64,000 nt of DNA from Geobacillus thermocatenulatus (GCF_002217655.1 NZ_NEWK01000001.1:1374001-1438000); one strand, 5' to 3'. Counted from the first letter of the stretch, positions 42,338-52,149 are shown. Notes: a model not told the origin generated them from the letters alone. Translations and numbers: made by a program.

Positions 42338-43060
42338 ATGAAACGAATCGCTCGCTTGTTGTTGTCATGTATATGTTTGGCGCTGCTTTCCGGCTGCTTG
42401 TATCCACAAGAGCGGCTGAAACAAAACCAAATTCCTTACAAAGACCAAGTGGCAGCCGTTCAATCGGCGGTGGATGAGTACCGGAAGGCGACCGGCGGGC
42501 TTCTGCCGATCAAGACGCGCGATATGAACACGCCGATGTATTTGAAGTATCCAGTCGATTTTCAAAAGCTCGTTCCCCGCTATATGCAGGAGCCGCCGGG
42601 AAATGCCTATGAAAGCGGGGGCGTCTTTCAGTATATGATCATCGATGCGGAAACGAACCCGACGGTCAAGCTGCTTGATCTGCGCTTAGCCGAACGCATC
42701 CGCGATCTGAAGCTGCGGCTTAGCATGTACACGGACAAGCATAAATATCCGCCGTTTCAAGACGTCGTTGCGCCGGGCGTATTTACGCTCGATTACAAAA
42801 AGCTCGGCTATAAAGAGCCGCCTTATGTCGTCAGCCCGTTTTCCGGCAACAACTTGCCGTTTGTCATCGATGGGAATGGAGAAATTTACATTGACTACCG
42901 TTCTGATTTGTATGCGGCGTTGAAAAAATATCCGCACCACTACAAGCCGGGTGACGATATTCGCCCGATTTTGACCGACCATTCGCTGTTTGTGCCGGCG
43001 TATTCGTTGCCCTATACGATCGACGCCAAGACGAATGAACCGATTTTTTTCACAAAATGA
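42338..43060 (+). CDS. yphF: YphF-like lipoprotein
   Basis: A 240-residue protein with a lipoprotein signal (MKRIARLLLSCICLALLSGC; lipobox LLSGC, Cys 20). The mature part starts YPQERLKQNQIPYKDQV and shows no catalytic motif I recognise. Length and place match B. subtilis YphF. ATG 42338 follows AAAAAGGTGGGAAAG, 17 nt after yphE. Confidence 0.8.
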   Translation: MKRIARLLLSCICLALLSGCLYPQERLKQNQIPYKDQVAAVQSAVDEYRKATGGLLPIKTRDMNTPMYLKYPVDFQKLVPRYMQEPPGNAYESGGVFQYMIIDAETNPTVKLLDLRLAERIRDLKLRLSMYTDKHKYPPFQDVVAPGVFTLDYKKLGYKEPPYVVSPFSGNNLPFVIDGNGEIYIDYRSDLYAALKKYPHHYKPGDDIRPILTDHSLFVPAYSLPYTIDAKTNEPIFFTK

Positions 43061-43068
43061 GTCATCTT

Positions 43069-43109
43069 CCCTTCTCTAGGAAAATACATTCTAGAGAAGG
43101 GATTTTTTC
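43069..43109 (+). terminator. Terminator after yphF
   Basis: CCCTTCTCTAG (43069-43079) and CTAGAGAAGGG (43091-43101) form a perfect 11-bp stem, followed by ATTTTTT. Confidence 0.93.
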
Positions 43110-43128
43110 TATTTTAGTCATAACCGAA

Positions 43129-43159
43129 TCGGACAACATCATATGCATATAGTGTCCGA
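43129..43159. promoter_or_regulatory. Inverted repeat upstream of spoIVA
   Basis: TCGGACA and TGTCCGA face each other across 17 nt in the spoIVA upstream region. Each half contains GGACA, the core of SpoIIID-type boxes, and spoIVA is a mother-cell gene, so a sporulation operator is a reasonable inference. The SigE promoter itself could not be placed surely. Confidence 0.35.
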
Positions 43160-43216
43160 CTATGCTAGCTCATTCCACTGTTTCTTATAACGACCGAAGG
43201 ACTGGAGGGGAGTCAT

Positions 43217-44695
43217 TTGGAAAAGGTCGATATTTTTAAAGATATCGCCGAGCGGACCGGCGGCGACATTTATTTAGGGGTCGTCGGCGCCGTCCGCACC
43301 GGAAAATCGACGTTTATTAAACGGTTTATGGAGTTGGTCGTGATTCCGAACATTAAAAACGAAGCCGATAAAGCGCGCGCCCAAGATGAACTGCCGCAAA
43401 GCGCCGCCGGCAAGACGATCATGACGACAGAACCGAAGTTCGTGCCCAACCAGGCGGTGACGGTGAAAGTCGACGAGGGTCTTGAAGTCAACATCCGGCT
43501 TGTCGACTGCGTCGGCTACGCCGTGCCCGGCGCAAAAGGATATGAAGACGAAAACGGGCCGCGGATGATCCACACGCCTTGGTATGAAGAGCCGATCCCG
43601 TTCCAAGAGGCGGCGGAAATCGGGACAAGAAAAGTCATCCAAGAACATTCGACGATTGGAGTCGTCATTACGACGGACGGCACGATCGGGGAAATTCCGC
43701 GCCAAGCCTATGTCGAAGCGGAAGAACGGGTGATCAGCGAGCTCAAAGAAGTCGGCAAGCCGTTCATTATGATCGTCAACACCGTTCGGCCGCACCATCC
43801 GGAAACCGAGGCGCTCCGCCGCGAGCTCGCCGAAAAGTACGACATCCCGGTGCTCGCCATGAGCGTGGAAAGCATGCGCGAAGCCGACGTGTATAACGTG
43901 CTTCGCGAAGCATTATATGAATTCCCGGTGCTTGAAGTGAACGTCAACTTGCCGAGCTGGGTGATGGTGCTGCGCGAAGATCATTGGCTGCGCGAAAGCT
44001 ACCAAGAAGCGGTGCGCGACACCGTCAAAGACATCAAACGGCTGCGCGACGTCGACCGGGTTGTGCAGCAGTTTGCCGAGTACGACTTTATCGAAAAAGC
44101 GGCGCTTGCCGGCATCGAAATGGGGCAAGGGATCGCCGAAATTGACTTGTATGCACCGGATGAGCTGTACGATCAAATTTTAAAAGAAATCGTCGGCGTC
44201 GAAATCCGCGGCAAAGACCATCTGCTTCAGCTCATGCAAGACTTCGCCCATGCGAAAGCGGAATATGACCAAATCGCCGACGCGCTGAAAATGGTCAAAC
44301 AAACCGGCTACGGCATCGCTGCGCCCGCCTTGTCGGACATGAGCTTGGATGAGCCGGAAATCATCCGCCAAGGGTCGCGCTTTGGCGTCCGTTTGAAAGC
44401 CGTCGCGCCGTCGATTCATATGATCAAAGTTGACGTCGAATCGGAGTTTGCCCCGATCATTGGCACAGAAAAGCAAAGCGAAGAGCTTGTCCGCTATTTA
44501 ATGCAAGACTTCGAAGACGATCCGCTGTCGATTTGGAACTCTGACATTTTCGGCCGCTCGCTCAGCTCCATCGTCCGTGAAGGCATCCAAGCGAAACTGG
44601 CGCTCATGCCGGAAAACGCCCGCTACAAGCTGAAAGAAACGCTTGAGCGCATCATCAACGAAGGCTCTGGCGGCCTCATTGCGATTATTTTATAG
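43217..44695 (+). CDS. spoIVA: Spore coat morphogenetic ATPase SpoIVA
   Basis: A 492-residue protein that polymerises on the forespore surface as the basement of the spore coat. The Walker A-like site is GVVGAVRTGKSTFIKRF (about residue 21); NTVRPHHPETEAL and the conserved C-terminus GSGGLIAIIL match the family. Length equals B. subtilis SpoIVA. It starts at TTG 43217 after CTGGAGGGGAGTCA. The TAG stop is fused to the start of the second repeat array. Confidence 0.96.
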   Translation: MEKVDIFKDIAERTGGDIYLGVVGAVRTGKSTFIKRFMELVVIPNIKNEADKARAQDELPQSAAGKTIMTTEPKFVPNQAVTVKVDEGLEVNIRLVDCVGYAVPGAKGYEDENGPRMIHTPWYEEPIPFQEAAEIGTRKVIQEHSTIGVVITTDGTIGEIPRQAYVEAEERVISELKEVGKPFIMIVNTVRPHHPETEALRRELAEKYDIPVLAMSVESMREADVYNVLREALYEFPVLEVNVNLPSWVMVLREDHWLRESYQEAVRDTVKDIKRLRDVDRVVQQFAEYDFIEKAALAGIEMGQGIAEIDLYAPDELYDQILKEIVGVEIRGKDHLLQLMQDFAHAKAEYDQIADALKMVKQTGYGIAAPALSDMSLDEPEIIRQGSRFGVRLKAVAPSIHMIKVDVESEFAPIIGTEKQSEELVRYLMQDFEDDPLSIWNSDIFGRSLSSIVREGIQAKLALMPENARYKLKETLERIINEGSGGLIAIIL

Positions 44696-45195
44696 AAAAG
44701 CGGAGGCGAGCAGTTCGCCGCGACGGGCAAATGTTCTTCGCCTGGAGGGATTTACAATCCCGAAGGCGAAGGTTATTTGACCCCGAGCGGCGGCGAGCCG
44801 GAGCTAGACAATAAGAAAAGCGGAGGCGAGCGGTTCGCCGCGACGGGCAAATGTTCTTCTCCTGGAGGGATTTACAATCCCGAAGGCGAAGGTTATTTGA
44901 CCCCGAGCGGCGGCGAGCCGCAGCTAGACAGAAAGAAAAGCGGAGGCGCCGAGATTAGCTCTCGAAGCCAAATGTTCTTCACCCGCAGGGGGGGGCCTGC
45001 CCTCCGAGGGGGAAGGTTATTTGGCAGAAGAGAGCTAGGCGCCGCAGCTAGACAGAAAGAAAAGCGGAGGCCGCTTGCCCATCGGCGACACGCGCTGCGG
45101 GGCCCGCGAGGAGGCTGTTGCCGCCGCAGAGGGACACGCAGCGTCGCAAGCCGATAGCGGCCGGAGCTAGACAGAAAGAAAAGCGGAGGCCGCGC
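44695..45195 (+). repeat. Array 2 of structured ~120-bp repeats (units B, B, C, D, truncated A)
   Basis: Units start at 44695, 44815, 44935, 45059 and 45178 with (G)AAAAGCGGAGGC; the four complete ones end with GCTAGACA. Two type-B units are nearly identical to each other and to unit B of array 1; unit C and the first half of D also match array 1. The complete D folds through GGCCGC/GCGGCC and ATCGGC/GCCGAT. The order B-C-D-A continues the A-B-C-D order of array 1 cyclically. The last unit keeps only its A-type start before running into a terminator. The first G of the array is the last base of the spoIVA stop codon. Confidence 0.9.
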
Positions 45196-45198
45196 GCC

Positions 45199-45226
45199 AA
45201 GCTCCCGGCAAGGGGGCTTTTTTTGA
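45199..45226 (+). terminator. Terminator closing array 2
   Basis: The A-type start AAGCTCCC is followed by GGCAAG and GGGGGCTTTTTTT; AGCTCCC pairs with GGGGGCT (one G-U), then seven T. The hairpin uses the 5' stem arm of an A unit. Confidence 0.7.
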
Positions 45227-45690
45227 TGCCATTTTTTCCGTTTGCAAAGCGGCGAAGGGAAAAATGGACAAAACCCTTGAGAAATCAGGATTGGCACTTG
45301 ATTACGGGCATGGCGTTATGGTAATCTTTTATCTGAAATCGTTGTTTTGGTGAAATATGCCTAAAATTGGCCGTTTTTGCGAAAAAAGATGTTGAATTTC
45401 CGTGGTCAATTGGTTAAGATTAGGCATGTCACCGCCTGTTGGCGGGAAGAAGGCGGTTTTCCTCGCCCTTGGCTTCGTTTGCGCCCGGCGAAAACAGGAG
45501 AAGCCCAAATTGTTGGGAAGGGGCTTCAGCCGGCGGCATAGGTGCATCTTAGGCGGACTGTCGCGGGGCAAACATAGAATGATTGGCTGCGCCGGCGCGC
45601 GGACCTTCTTGCCGCTGGAATTGGATGTCTATGTATAGAAAAGCAGAAAAGTGTGCACAAATGGTAGTAAACAAGACCAACCCCTTGGGA
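45227..45690. other. Intergenic stretch before hbs with no recognisable gene
   Basis: About 460 nt without a supported gene. It contains an inverted repeat ATGCCTAA (45357-45364) / TTAGGCAT (45420-45427), and GAAGCCC/GGGCTTC near 45501-45528. Short frames exist on both strands but lack ribosome sites and familiar sequence. The stretch probably holds the hbs promoters and possibly remnants of an inserted element. Confidence 0.5.
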
Positions 45691-45703
45691 GGAGGTGAAT
45701 GGC

Positions 45704-45976
45704 ATGAACAAAACGGAATTGATCAACGCAGTCGCTGAAACAAGCGGTCTTTCCAAAAAAGATGCGACAAAAGCCGTTGATGCGGTGTTTGATTCGATTA
45801 CAGAAGCGCTGCGAAAAGGCGATAAAGTGCAATTAATCGGTTTTGGAAACTTTGAAGTGCGCGAGCGCGCCGCCCGGAAAGGACGCAACCCGCAAACGGG
45901 CGAAGAAATGGAAATTCCGGCAAGCAAAGTTCCTGCATTCAAACCGGGCAAAGCATTGAAAGATGCCGTCAAGTAA
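45704..45976 (+). CDS. hbs: DNA-binding protein HU (HBs)
   Basis: A 90-residue histone-like protein that bends and compacts DNA as a dimer. The helical N-terminus is [20 protein letters not shown]; the DNA-binding arm carries [15 protein letters not shown]. The sequence matches the classical B. stearothermophilus HU, to my recollection without difference. The ATG follows GGGAGGAGGTGAATGGC. Confidence 0.98.
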   Translation: MNKTELINAVAETSGLSKKDATKAVDAVFDSITEALRKGDKVQLIGFGNFEVRERAARKGRNPQTGEEMEIPASKVPAFKPGKALKDAVK

Positions 45977-46001
45977 GCCTACATAGCAGGAGCGCAGGAG
46001 G

Positions 46002-46036
46002 GAAGGGCAGGTGATCCACCGGCCCTTCTTTTTTGT
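46002..46036 (+). terminator. Terminator after hbs
   Basis: GAAGGGC (46002-46008) pairs with GCCCTTC (46022-46028), followed by a T run interrupted once. Confidence 0.88.
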
Positions 46037-46104
46037 TTTTTTTGGCTCCCTATGCTAGAATCGGATTACATGCAGCTTTTCTAATGCAGGAGGATGTTGT
46101 TTGT

Positions 46105-46671
46105 ATGCCAGAAATCAATTTTGCGCAAATTGAATATGCGGTCCGCCTCATTCTTGAGGCGATCGGGGAAGATCCAAACCGCGAAGGGCTCATCGATACG
46201 CCGAAGAGGGTGGCGAAAATGTACGCCGAGGTGTTCGCTGGGCTGCAGGAAGACCCAAAGAAGCACTTTCAAACCGTATTCAGCGAGGAACATGAGGAGC
46301 TTGTGCTCGTCAAAGATATTCCGTTTTATTCGATGTGCGAACACCATTTAGTGCCGTTTTTTGGCGCTGCCCACGTCGCCTATATTCCGCGGGAAGGGAA
46401 AGTGACCGGGCTGAGCAAGCTCGCTCGAGCCGTTGAGGCGGTGGCGCGCCGCCCGCAGCTGCAAGAACGCATCACGGCAACGATCGCTGATTCGATCGTC
46501 GAGGCGCTTGAGCCGCATGGGGTGATGGTCGTCGTTGAGGCGGAGCATATGTGCATGACGATGCGCGGGGTGAAAAAACCGGGGGCCAAAACAGTGACAA
46601 CAGCGGTGCGCGGCGTGTTTGAAACAGATGCCAACGCCCGCGCTGAAGTGCTTTCGTTAATCAAAGCGTAA
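46105..46671 (+). CDS. folE: GTP cyclohydrolase I (MtrA)
   Basis: A 188-residue enzyme opening the pathway from GTP to folate. Signatures are [20 protein letters not shown] (zinc Cys and His), [21 protein letters not shown] and [19 protein letters not shown] 46105 has GCAGGAGG about 10 nt upstream. It is followed after 12 nt by mtrB, the mtrAB order of B. subtilis. Confidence 0.96.
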   Translation: MPEINFAQIEYAVRLILEAIGEDPNREGLIDTPKRVAKMYAEVFAGLQEDPKKHFQTVFSEEHEELVLVKDIPFYSMCEHHLVPFFGAAHVAYIPREGKVTGLSKLARAVEAVARRPQLQERITATIADSIVEALEPHGVMVVVEAEHMCMTMRGVKKPGAKTVTTAVRGVFETDANARAEVLSLIKA

Positions 46672-46683
46672 GGAGGGAAGAGG

Positions 46684-46908
46684 ATGTACACAAACAGCGA
46701 TTTTGTCGTCATTAAAGCGCTCGAAGACGGGGTGAACGTCATCGGGCTGACGCGCGGCGCGGACACAAGATTTCACCATTCGGAAAAGCTTGACAAAGGC
46801 GAAGTGTTGATTGCTCAGTTCACGGAACATACGTCGGCGATCAAAGTGAGAGGAAAAGCGTATATTCAAACGCGCCACGGTGTGGTTGAATCGGAAGGGA
46901 AAAAGTAA
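46684..46908 (+). CDS. mtrB: trp RNA-binding attenuation protein TRAP
   Basis: A 74-residue subunit of the 11-mer ring that, with bound tryptophan, wraps RNA with 11 G/UAG triplets. The sequence begins [20 protein letters not shown]. The RNA-contacting residues (EKLDKGEVL and [15 protein letters not shown]) and tryptophan-binding loops agree with the structurally characterised B. stearothermophilus TRAP. The ATG follows AAGGAGGGAAGAGG. Its target, the trp leader, lies in this window at 53.67-53.80 kb. Confidence 0.98.
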   Translation: MYTNSDFVVIKALEDGVNVIGLTRGADTRFHHSEKLDKGEVLIAQFTEHTSAIKVRGKAYIQTRHGVVESEGKK

Positions 46909-46951
46909 ACCGGCAAATTTCTAGCAAACTAGAGCGTTTTCGACAAAATTA

Positions 46952-46960
46952 TGTTATAAT
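46952..46960 (+). promoter_or_regulatory. Extended -10 promoter of hepS-menG-hepT
   Basis: TGTTATAAT is an extended, perfect -10 about 45 nt before hepS. A weak TCTAG-CAAA-CTAGA hairpin with T's upstream may terminate folE-mtrB. Confidence 0.55.
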
Positions 46961-47002
46961 GGAGTCCGTCATGGCGGTGCGGATATTTTTTGGGGGACAA
47001 GG

Positions 47003-47803
47003 GTGAGAAGAGTGAATGACATCATGGTGAAATTGGCGTCATTGAAGGAACAAATCGAACGGCTGCTTGACCATCCGTATTTGCGCGCGCATGTGCCGGC
47101 GCCGGCTGTTGATGAAGACCGGCTGCTGCTTTCGCTGTCGATGATGATGGATGCTCCGGCGGCGCCAAATGAGCCGGACCGGTGCATCATCGCCATGATG
47201 CTCATGCAAATCGCCCTTGACACCCATGATCAGGTGACAGACCGCGGCGGCGATTTGCGGACGCGGCAGCTTGTCGTTTTGGCCGGCGACTTGTACAGCG
47301 GGCTTTATTACGACTTGCTGGCGCGCTCGGGCGATGTTGCGCTCATCCGTTTGTTCGCCGAAGCGGTCCGCGAGATGAATGAGCAAAAAGTGCGGCTGTA
47401 TGAAAAAAAGGTGGAGCGGATCGAGACGCTGTTCGCCGCGGTCGGCACGATCGAGTCGGCGTTGCTTGCGAAGCTTGCCGAGCGCATCGGGGCGCCGCAA
47501 TGGGGGGGATTTTCCGGCCATTACTTGCTGTTGCGGCGCTTGCTGCTCGAGCAGGAAGCGTTCGTCCGCACTGGGTCATCGATGCTGTTTGAGCAAATGG
47601 CGCATATCGCCTTTCCATGGGCCAAAGGGCTGACGAAAGAACAAAAGCGGCATTTGCTTCGCCTTTGCGAGCGTTATATTGACCATTGCAAGGAAGCGCT
47701 GCTGGCGGCGAATTTGCCGATGAACGACCTGCTGCGGTTTCGCATGGCGGAACTTGCCGGCGGATTTCAAGCCATCGTCAAAAAGTCGGTGGAAGAAGGG
47801 TAG
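47003..47803 (+). CDS. hepS: Heptaprenyl diphosphate synthase component I (HepS)
   Basis: A 266-residue helical, non-catalytic subunit that pairs with HepT to set the chain length of the menaquinone-7 side chain. [37 protein letters not shown] (about residues 73-110) is the recognisable family core. The start is taken at GTG 47003 after TGGGGGACAAGG; GTG 47012 is also possible. It is first in the known hepS-menG-hepT operon. Confidence 0.9.
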   Translation: MRRVNDIMVKLASLKEQIERLLDHPYLRAHVPAPAVDEDRLLLSLSMMMDAPAAPNEPDRCIIAMMLMQIALDTHDQVTDRGGDLRTRQLVVLAGDLYSGLYYDLLARSGDVALIRLFAEAVREMNEQKVRLYEKKVERIETLFAAVGTIESALLAKLAERIGAPQWGGFSGHYLLLRRLLLEQEAFVRTGSSMLFEQMAHIAFPWAKGLTKEQKRHLLRLCERYIDHCKEALLAANLPMNDLLRFRMAELAGGFQAIVKKSVEEG

Positions 47804-47807
47804 AACG

Positions 47808-48512
47808 ATGCATCAATCGAAAGAAGAGCGAGTCCATCGCGTATTTGAAAACATTTCTGCACATTATGACCGGATGAATTCTGTCATCAGCTTCCGCCGC
47901 CATTTGAAATGGCGCGAAGACGTCATGCGGAGGATGAATGTGCAAAAAGGGAAAAGGGCGCTCGACGTTTGCTGCGGAACGGCCGACTGGGCGATCGCGC
48001 TGGCTGAGGCGGTCGGGCCGGAGGGGGAAGTGTACGGCCTTGACTTCAGCGAAAACATGCTGAAAGTCGGCGAACAAAAGGTGAAGGCGCGCGGCCTCGG
48101 CAATGTCAAGCTCATTCACGGCAACGCCATGCAGCTGCCGTTTCCCGACAATTCGTTCGATTATGTGACGATCGGCTTTGGCTTGCGCAACGTTCCTGAT
48201 TATATGACGGTGCTTAAGGAAATGCACCGCGTCACCAAGCCGGGCGGCATGACCGTCTGTCTGGAAACGTCGCAGCCGACGTTGTTTGGTTTCCGCCAGC
48301 TTTACTATTTTTATTTTCGGTTTATTATGCCGCTGTTTGGCAAGCTGTTGGCGAAAAGCTATGAGGAATACTCGTGGCTGCAGGAATCGGCGCGCGAATT
48401 TCCAGGGCGGGACGAGCTGGCCGAGATGTTCCGCGAAGCCGGTTTCGTCGATGTCGAGGTCAAACCGTACACGTTCGGCGTAGCGGCCATGCATTTAGGC
48501 TATAAACGATGA
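47808..48512 (+). CDS. menG: Demethylmenaquinone methyltransferase MenG (UbiE)
   Basis: A 234-residue SAM-dependent C-methyltransferase making menaquinone from demethylmenaquinone. Motif I is [19 protein letters not shown] (about residue 50); [19 protein letters not shown] and [10 protein letters not shown] are UbiE/MenG signatures. ATG 47808 has a weak site (GGAAGAAGGGTAG) in the end of hepS. Confidence 0.95.
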   Translation: MHQSKEERVHRVFENISAHYDRMNSVISFRRHLKWREDVMRRMNVQKGKRALDVCCGTADWAIALAEAVGPEGEVYGLDFSENMLKVGEQKVKARGLGNVKLIHGNAMQLPFPDNSFDYVTIGFGLRNVPDYMTVLKEMHRVTKPGGMTVCLETSQPTLFGFRQLYYFYFRFIMPLFGKLLAKSYEEYSWLQESAREFPGRDELAEMFREAGFVDVEVKPYTFGVAAMHLGYKR

Positions 48513-48527
48513 GTCAAGGTGAACACC

Positions 48528-49490
48528 ATGAAGTTAAAGGCGATGTATTCGTTTTTAAGCGATGATTTGGCGGCGGTCGAAGAGGAGCTGGAGCGGACGG
48601 TCCGATCCGAATGCGGGCCGCTCGGGGAAGCGGCGCTCCATTTATTGCAAGCGGGCGGAAAGCGCATCCGTCCCGTTTTTGTCTTGCTGTCCGCCCGCTT
48701 TGGCCGTTATGATTTTGAACGGATTAAACATGTAGCCGTAGCGCTCGAACTCATCCATATGGCATCGCTTGTCCACGACGATGTCATCGATGACGCCGAC
48801 GTGCGGCGCGGCCGGCCGACGATCAAGGCGAGATGGAGCAACCGCTTTGCCATGTATACAGGCGATTACCTCTTCGCCCGTTCGCTTGAGCGGATGGCGG
48901 AGCTTGACAGCCCCCGTGCTCATCAAGTGCTGGCGAAAACGATCGTTGAAGTGTGCCACGGGGAAATCGAGCAAATCAAGGATAAATATCGATTTGATCA
49001 GCCGCTTCGCACGTACTTGCGGCGCATCCGCCGAAAAACGGCGCTATTGATCGCCGCCAGCTGCCAGCTTGGCGCCCTTGCCGCCGGCGCGCCGGAGGCG
49101 GTGGCCAACCAGCTGTATTGGTTTGGCCATTGCGTCGGCATGTCGTTTCAAATTACCGATGACATTCTCGATTTCACCGGCACGGAAGAGCAGCTCGGCA
49201 AGCCGGCTGGAAGCGACTTGCGGCAAGGAAACGTCACCCTCCCCGTGCTGTATGCCCTTTGTGATGAACAGGTGCGGGCAAAAATTACGGCGGTCAACGC
49301 GGACACGGATGCCGAGGAGATGGCGGCGGTGCTAGCGGCCATTAAACAGACGGACGCCATCGAACGATCGTATGCGCTAAGCGACCGCTATTTGGAAAAG
49401 GCGCTCCGCCTGCTTGGCGAGCTGCCGGCCAACGAAGCGCGCACGTTGCTTCATGATCTCGCTCTCTACATTGGGAAAAGGGATTATTAG
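48528..49490 (+). CDS. hepT: Heptaprenyl diphosphate synthase component II (HepT)
   Basis: A 320-residue catalytic prenyltransferase subunit. The first Asp-rich motif is [11 protein letters not shown] (about residue 83) and the second is ITDDILDF (about residue 211). [10 protein letters not shown] is the substrate-binding lysine/arginine region. ATG 48528 ([13 protein letters not shown]) gives the 320-residue length of the G. stearothermophilus protein; an upstream GTG at 48519 is less likely. Confidence 0.96.
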   Translation: MKLKAMYSFLSDDLAAVEEELERTVRSECGPLGEAALHLLQAGGKRIRPVFVLLSARFGRYDFERIKHVAVALELIHMASLVHDDVIDDADVRRGRPTIKARWSNRFAMYTGDYLFARSLERMAELDSPRAHQVLAKTIVEVCHGEIEQIKDKYRFDQPLRTYLRRIRRKTALLIAASCQLGALAAGAPEAVANQLYWFGHCVGMSFQITDDILDFTGTEEQLGKPAGSDLRQGNVTLPVLYALCDEQVRAKITAVNADTDAEEMAAVLAAIKQTDAIERSYALSDRYLEKALRLLGELPANEARTLLHDLALYIGKRDY

Positions 49491-49588
49491 CGCTTTCAAG
49501 GACGCTGTTGCCAACGGCGGAAAACAATGATACTATGATGGGTGGGAATCCGTTTCCCAGTACATACGACAGTAGAGGTGGAGAGCGA

Positions 49589-50038
49589 ATGGCAGAACGG
49601 ACATTCATCATGGTGAAACCGGACGGGGTTCAGCGCAATTTGATCGGCGAGATTGTCGCCCGTTTTGAAAAAAAAGGCTTCCAGCTTGTCGGCGCGAAGC
49701 TAATGCAAGTGTCGCGCGAACTCGCCGAGCAACATTACGCTGAACATAAGGAGCGCCCGTTTTTTGGCGAGCTTGTCGACTTTATCACCTCGGGGCCAGT
49801 GTTTGCCATGGTGTGGGAGGGCGAGAACGTGATCGCCGCCGCCCGGCAAATGATGGGGAAAACGAATCCGCAGGAGGCTGCTCCTGGCACGATCCGCGGC
49901 GATTTCGGCTTGACGGTCGGCAAAAACGTCATCCACGGCTCCGACTCGCCGCAAAGCGCCGAACGCGAAATCAGCTTGTTCTTTAAAGAAGAAGAGCTCG
50001 TCAGCTATTCGAAACAGATCAATGCATGGCTGTACTGA
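49589..50038 (+). CDS. ndk: Nucleoside diphosphate kinase
   Basis: A 149-residue enzyme balancing nucleoside triphosphates. [18 protein letters not shown] opens the fold, and the active-site histidine is in [16 protein letters not shown] (about residue 115). ATG 49589 follows AGAGGTGGAGAGCGA. It lies between hepT and cheR as in B. subtilis. Confidence 0.97.
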   Translation: MAERTFIMVKPDGVQRNLIGEIVARFEKKGFQLVGAKLMQVSRELAEQHYAEHKERPFFGELVDFITSGPVFAMVWEGENVIAAARQMMGKTNPQEAAPGTIRGDFGLTVGKNVIHGSDSPQSAEREISLFFKEEELVSYSKQINAWLY

Positions 50039-50045
50039 TGCGAAG

Positions 50046-50071
50046 ACCGGCCGCCATTCGGCCGGTTTTTG
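50046..50071 (+). terminator. Terminator after ndk
   Basis: ACCGGCCG (50046-50053) pairs with CGGCCGGT (50059-50066) around CCATT, then TTTT. Confidence 0.88.
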
Positions 50072-50107
50072 CCGTTTTTGTACATTGACAGGGGAGAGGG
50101 ACAGGCG

Positions 50108-50881
50108 ATGATGGACGATTATGCGCAGTTCATTGCCAAAGTGAAGCGAAAAACAGGCATTGACTTATCGCTATATAAGGAAGCCCAAATGAGGCGGCGT
50201 TTAGCGTCGTTGTACATGAAAAAAGGGCTAAAGAGCTTTGCCGAGCTGTTTGCAGCGATGGAGAAAGAGCCGGCGCTATGGCATGAATGCTTGGATCGGA
50301 TGACGATCAACGTCTCGGAGTTTTACCGGAACGCCAAGCGTTGGGAGGTGCTTGAGCACACCATTTTGCCGCGGCTATTGGCGGAAAACCCGCGCCCGAA
50401 CGTGTGGAGCGCTGCCTGCTCAACCGGCGAGGAGCCGTATACGCTCGCGATGGTGCTCGCAAAACGATTGCCGCTTCACCGCGTGTCGGTGTTGGCGACC
50501 GACATTGACGATAATGCGCTCGCCCGCGCGCGCCTCGGTTTGTACAGCGAACGGTCGCTTGTAGAGCTGCCCGAGGAAATGAGAAAAAAGTTTTTTACGA
50601 AAGAAGGCGAGTATTATAAAATAGACGAAAAGATTAAACAAACGGTCAAGTTTCAAAAGCACAACTTGCTCGCGGATCCGTTTCCGCGCAACATGGATTT
50701 GATCGTCTGCCGCAACGTGCTCATTTATTTTACGGAAGAGGCGAAGCGGATGCTGTATCGCAAATTTCACGACGCGCTCCGGACGGGAGGCGTGCTGTTT
50801 GTCGGCAGCACCGAGCAGATTTTCAATCCCGGCCTGTACGGTTTTGAAGTCGAAGAGACGTTTTTTTACCGAAAAAAATAG
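50108..50881 (+). CDS. cheR: Chemotaxis protein methyltransferase CheR
   Basis: A 257-residue SAM-dependent enzyme methylating glutamates of chemoreceptors. It has an N-terminal helical domain ([20 protein letters not shown]) and a methyltransferase domain with [19 protein letters not shown] (about residue 100) and [18 protein letters not shown] 50108 or the adjacent ATG 50111 follow GGGGAGAGGGACAGGCG. Confidence 0.95.
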   Translation: MMDDYAQFIAKVKRKTGIDLSLYKEAQMRRRLASLYMKKGLKSFAELFAAMEKEPALWHECLDRMTINVSEFYRNAKRWEVLEHTILPRLLAENPRPNVWSAACSTGEEPYTLAMVLAKRLPLHRVSVLATDIDDNALARARLGLYSERSLVELPEEMRKKFFTKEGEYYKIDEKIKQTVKFQKHNLLADPFPRNMDLIVCRNVLIYFTEEAKRMLYRKFHDALRTGGVLFVGSTEQIFNPGLYGFEVEETFFYRKK

Positions 50882-50980
50882 CTCGCGCCGGCTTCTTTTT
50901 TTCCTGAAACTATTTTCATTTTTCGAATTTATGATATATTTTTACTTAAACGCGTTAAAGAACTGAAGGGAGAGACAAAC

Positions 50981-52147
50981 ATGCGGTATTTGACGGCAGG
51001 GGAATCGCATGGGCCGCAATTGACGGCCATTTTGGAAGGAGTGCCGGCCGGGCTTGAGCTGCGAGCCGAGCACATCAATAAAGAGCTGGCGCGCCGGCAA
51101 AAAGGATACGGACGCGGCCGCCGCATGCAAATTGAAAAAGATGAAGTGAAAATCACAGGCGGCGTTCGGCACGGGAAAACGCTCGGCTCGCCGATTGCGC
51201 TCATTGTCGAGAATCGCGATTTTAAACATTGGCAAACGATTATGGCGGTTGAGCCGATTGATGACGAAACGGAAGTGAAGCGGAAAGTGACGCGTCCGCG
51301 CCCAGGGCATGCCGATTTAAACGGCGCTCTGAAATACGGACATCGCGATATGCGCAACGTGCTGGAGCGCTCGTCAGCAAGGGAAACGACGGTGCGCGTG
51401 GCGGCTGGAGCGGTGGCAAAACGCATTTTGGAGGAGGTCGGCATCCGCGTCGCCGGGCATGTCATCGAAATCGGCGGCGTGCGCGCAAAGAAGCTCGATT
51501 ATCGTTCGCTTGAAGAATTGCAGGCAGTGACGGAAGAATCACCGGTGCGCTGCTTTGACCCGGAGGCGGGGCAAAAAATGATGGAAGCGATCGATTGGGC
51601 GAAGAAAAACGGTGATTCGATCGGCGGCATTGTCGAAGTGATTGTTGAAGGTGTTCCGGCCGGAGTGGGCAGCTACGTCCATTACGACCGAAAACTTGAT
51701 GCGAAAATCGCGGCCGCGATCGTCAGCATCAACGCGTTTAAAGGCGTTGAATTCGGGATCGGCTTTGAGGCGGCACGCCGCCCGGGAAGCGAAGTGCACG
51801 ATGAAATCATTTGGAGCCCAGAACAAGGCTTTTCGCGCCGGACGAACCGGGCGGGCGGCTTTGAAGGCGGGGTGACGACCGGGATGCCGATCGTCGTGCG
51901 CGGAGTGATGAAACCGATCCCGACGCTGTACAAGCCGCTTCAAAGCGTGGATATCGAGACGAAAGAGCCGTTTGCGGCAAGCATTGAGCGATCGGACAGC
52001 TGCGCCGTGCCGGCGGCGAGCGTTGTCGCTGAGGCCGTTGTTGCCTGGGAAGTGGCAGCGGCGATCGTTGAGCAGTTTGGGCAGGATCGGATGGACTTGA
52101 TTAAGGAAAATGTCGAGCGCGCCCGCCGCTATGCAAAGGAGTTTTGA
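50981..52147 (+). CDS. aroC: Chorismate synthase
   Basis: A 388-residue FMN-dependent enzyme, the last step to chorismate. Signatures are [18 protein letters not shown] at the N-terminus, [28 protein letters not shown] (about residues 108-135) and [17 protein letters not shown] near the C-terminus. The ATG follows GAAGGGAGAGACAAAC. It is the first gene of the aromatic supraoperon (aroF in older Bacillus naming). Confidence 0.97.
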   Translation: MRYLTAGESHGPQLTAILEGVPAGLELRAEHINKELARRQKGYGRGRRMQIEKDEVKITGGVRHGKTLGSPIALIVENRDFKHWQTIMAVEPIDDETEVKRKVTRPRPGHADLNGALKYGHRDMRNVLERSSARETTVRVAAGAVAKRILEEVGIRVAGHVIEIGGVRAKKLDYRSLEELQAVTEESPVRCFDPEAGQKMMEAIDWAKKNGDSIGGIVEVIVEGVPAGVGSYVHYDRKLDAKIAAAIVSINAFKGVEFGIGFEAARRPGSEVHDEIIWSPEQGFSRRTNRAGGFEGGVTTGMPIVVRGVMKPIPTLYKPLQSVDIETKEPFAASIERSDSCAVPAASVVAEAVVAWEVAAAIVEQFGQDRMDLIKENVERARRYAKEF

Positions 52148-52149
52148 CG

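Noticed and set aside
40328-45195. Reading the two arrays as CRISPR arrays
   Set aside because: Units are about 120 bp with internal palindromes, not 25-40 bp repeats with unique spacers, and no cas genes are present.
40328-45195. Short + strand frames running through the repeat arrays
   Set aside because: The frames repeat with the units and lack ribosome sites; conservation follows stem pairing rather than codons.
45329-45571. 80-codon - strand frame in the gap before hbs, containing MPNLNQLTTEIQHLF
   Set aside because: It could be a transposase N-terminal remnant, but I could not tie it to a family and there is no ribosome site.
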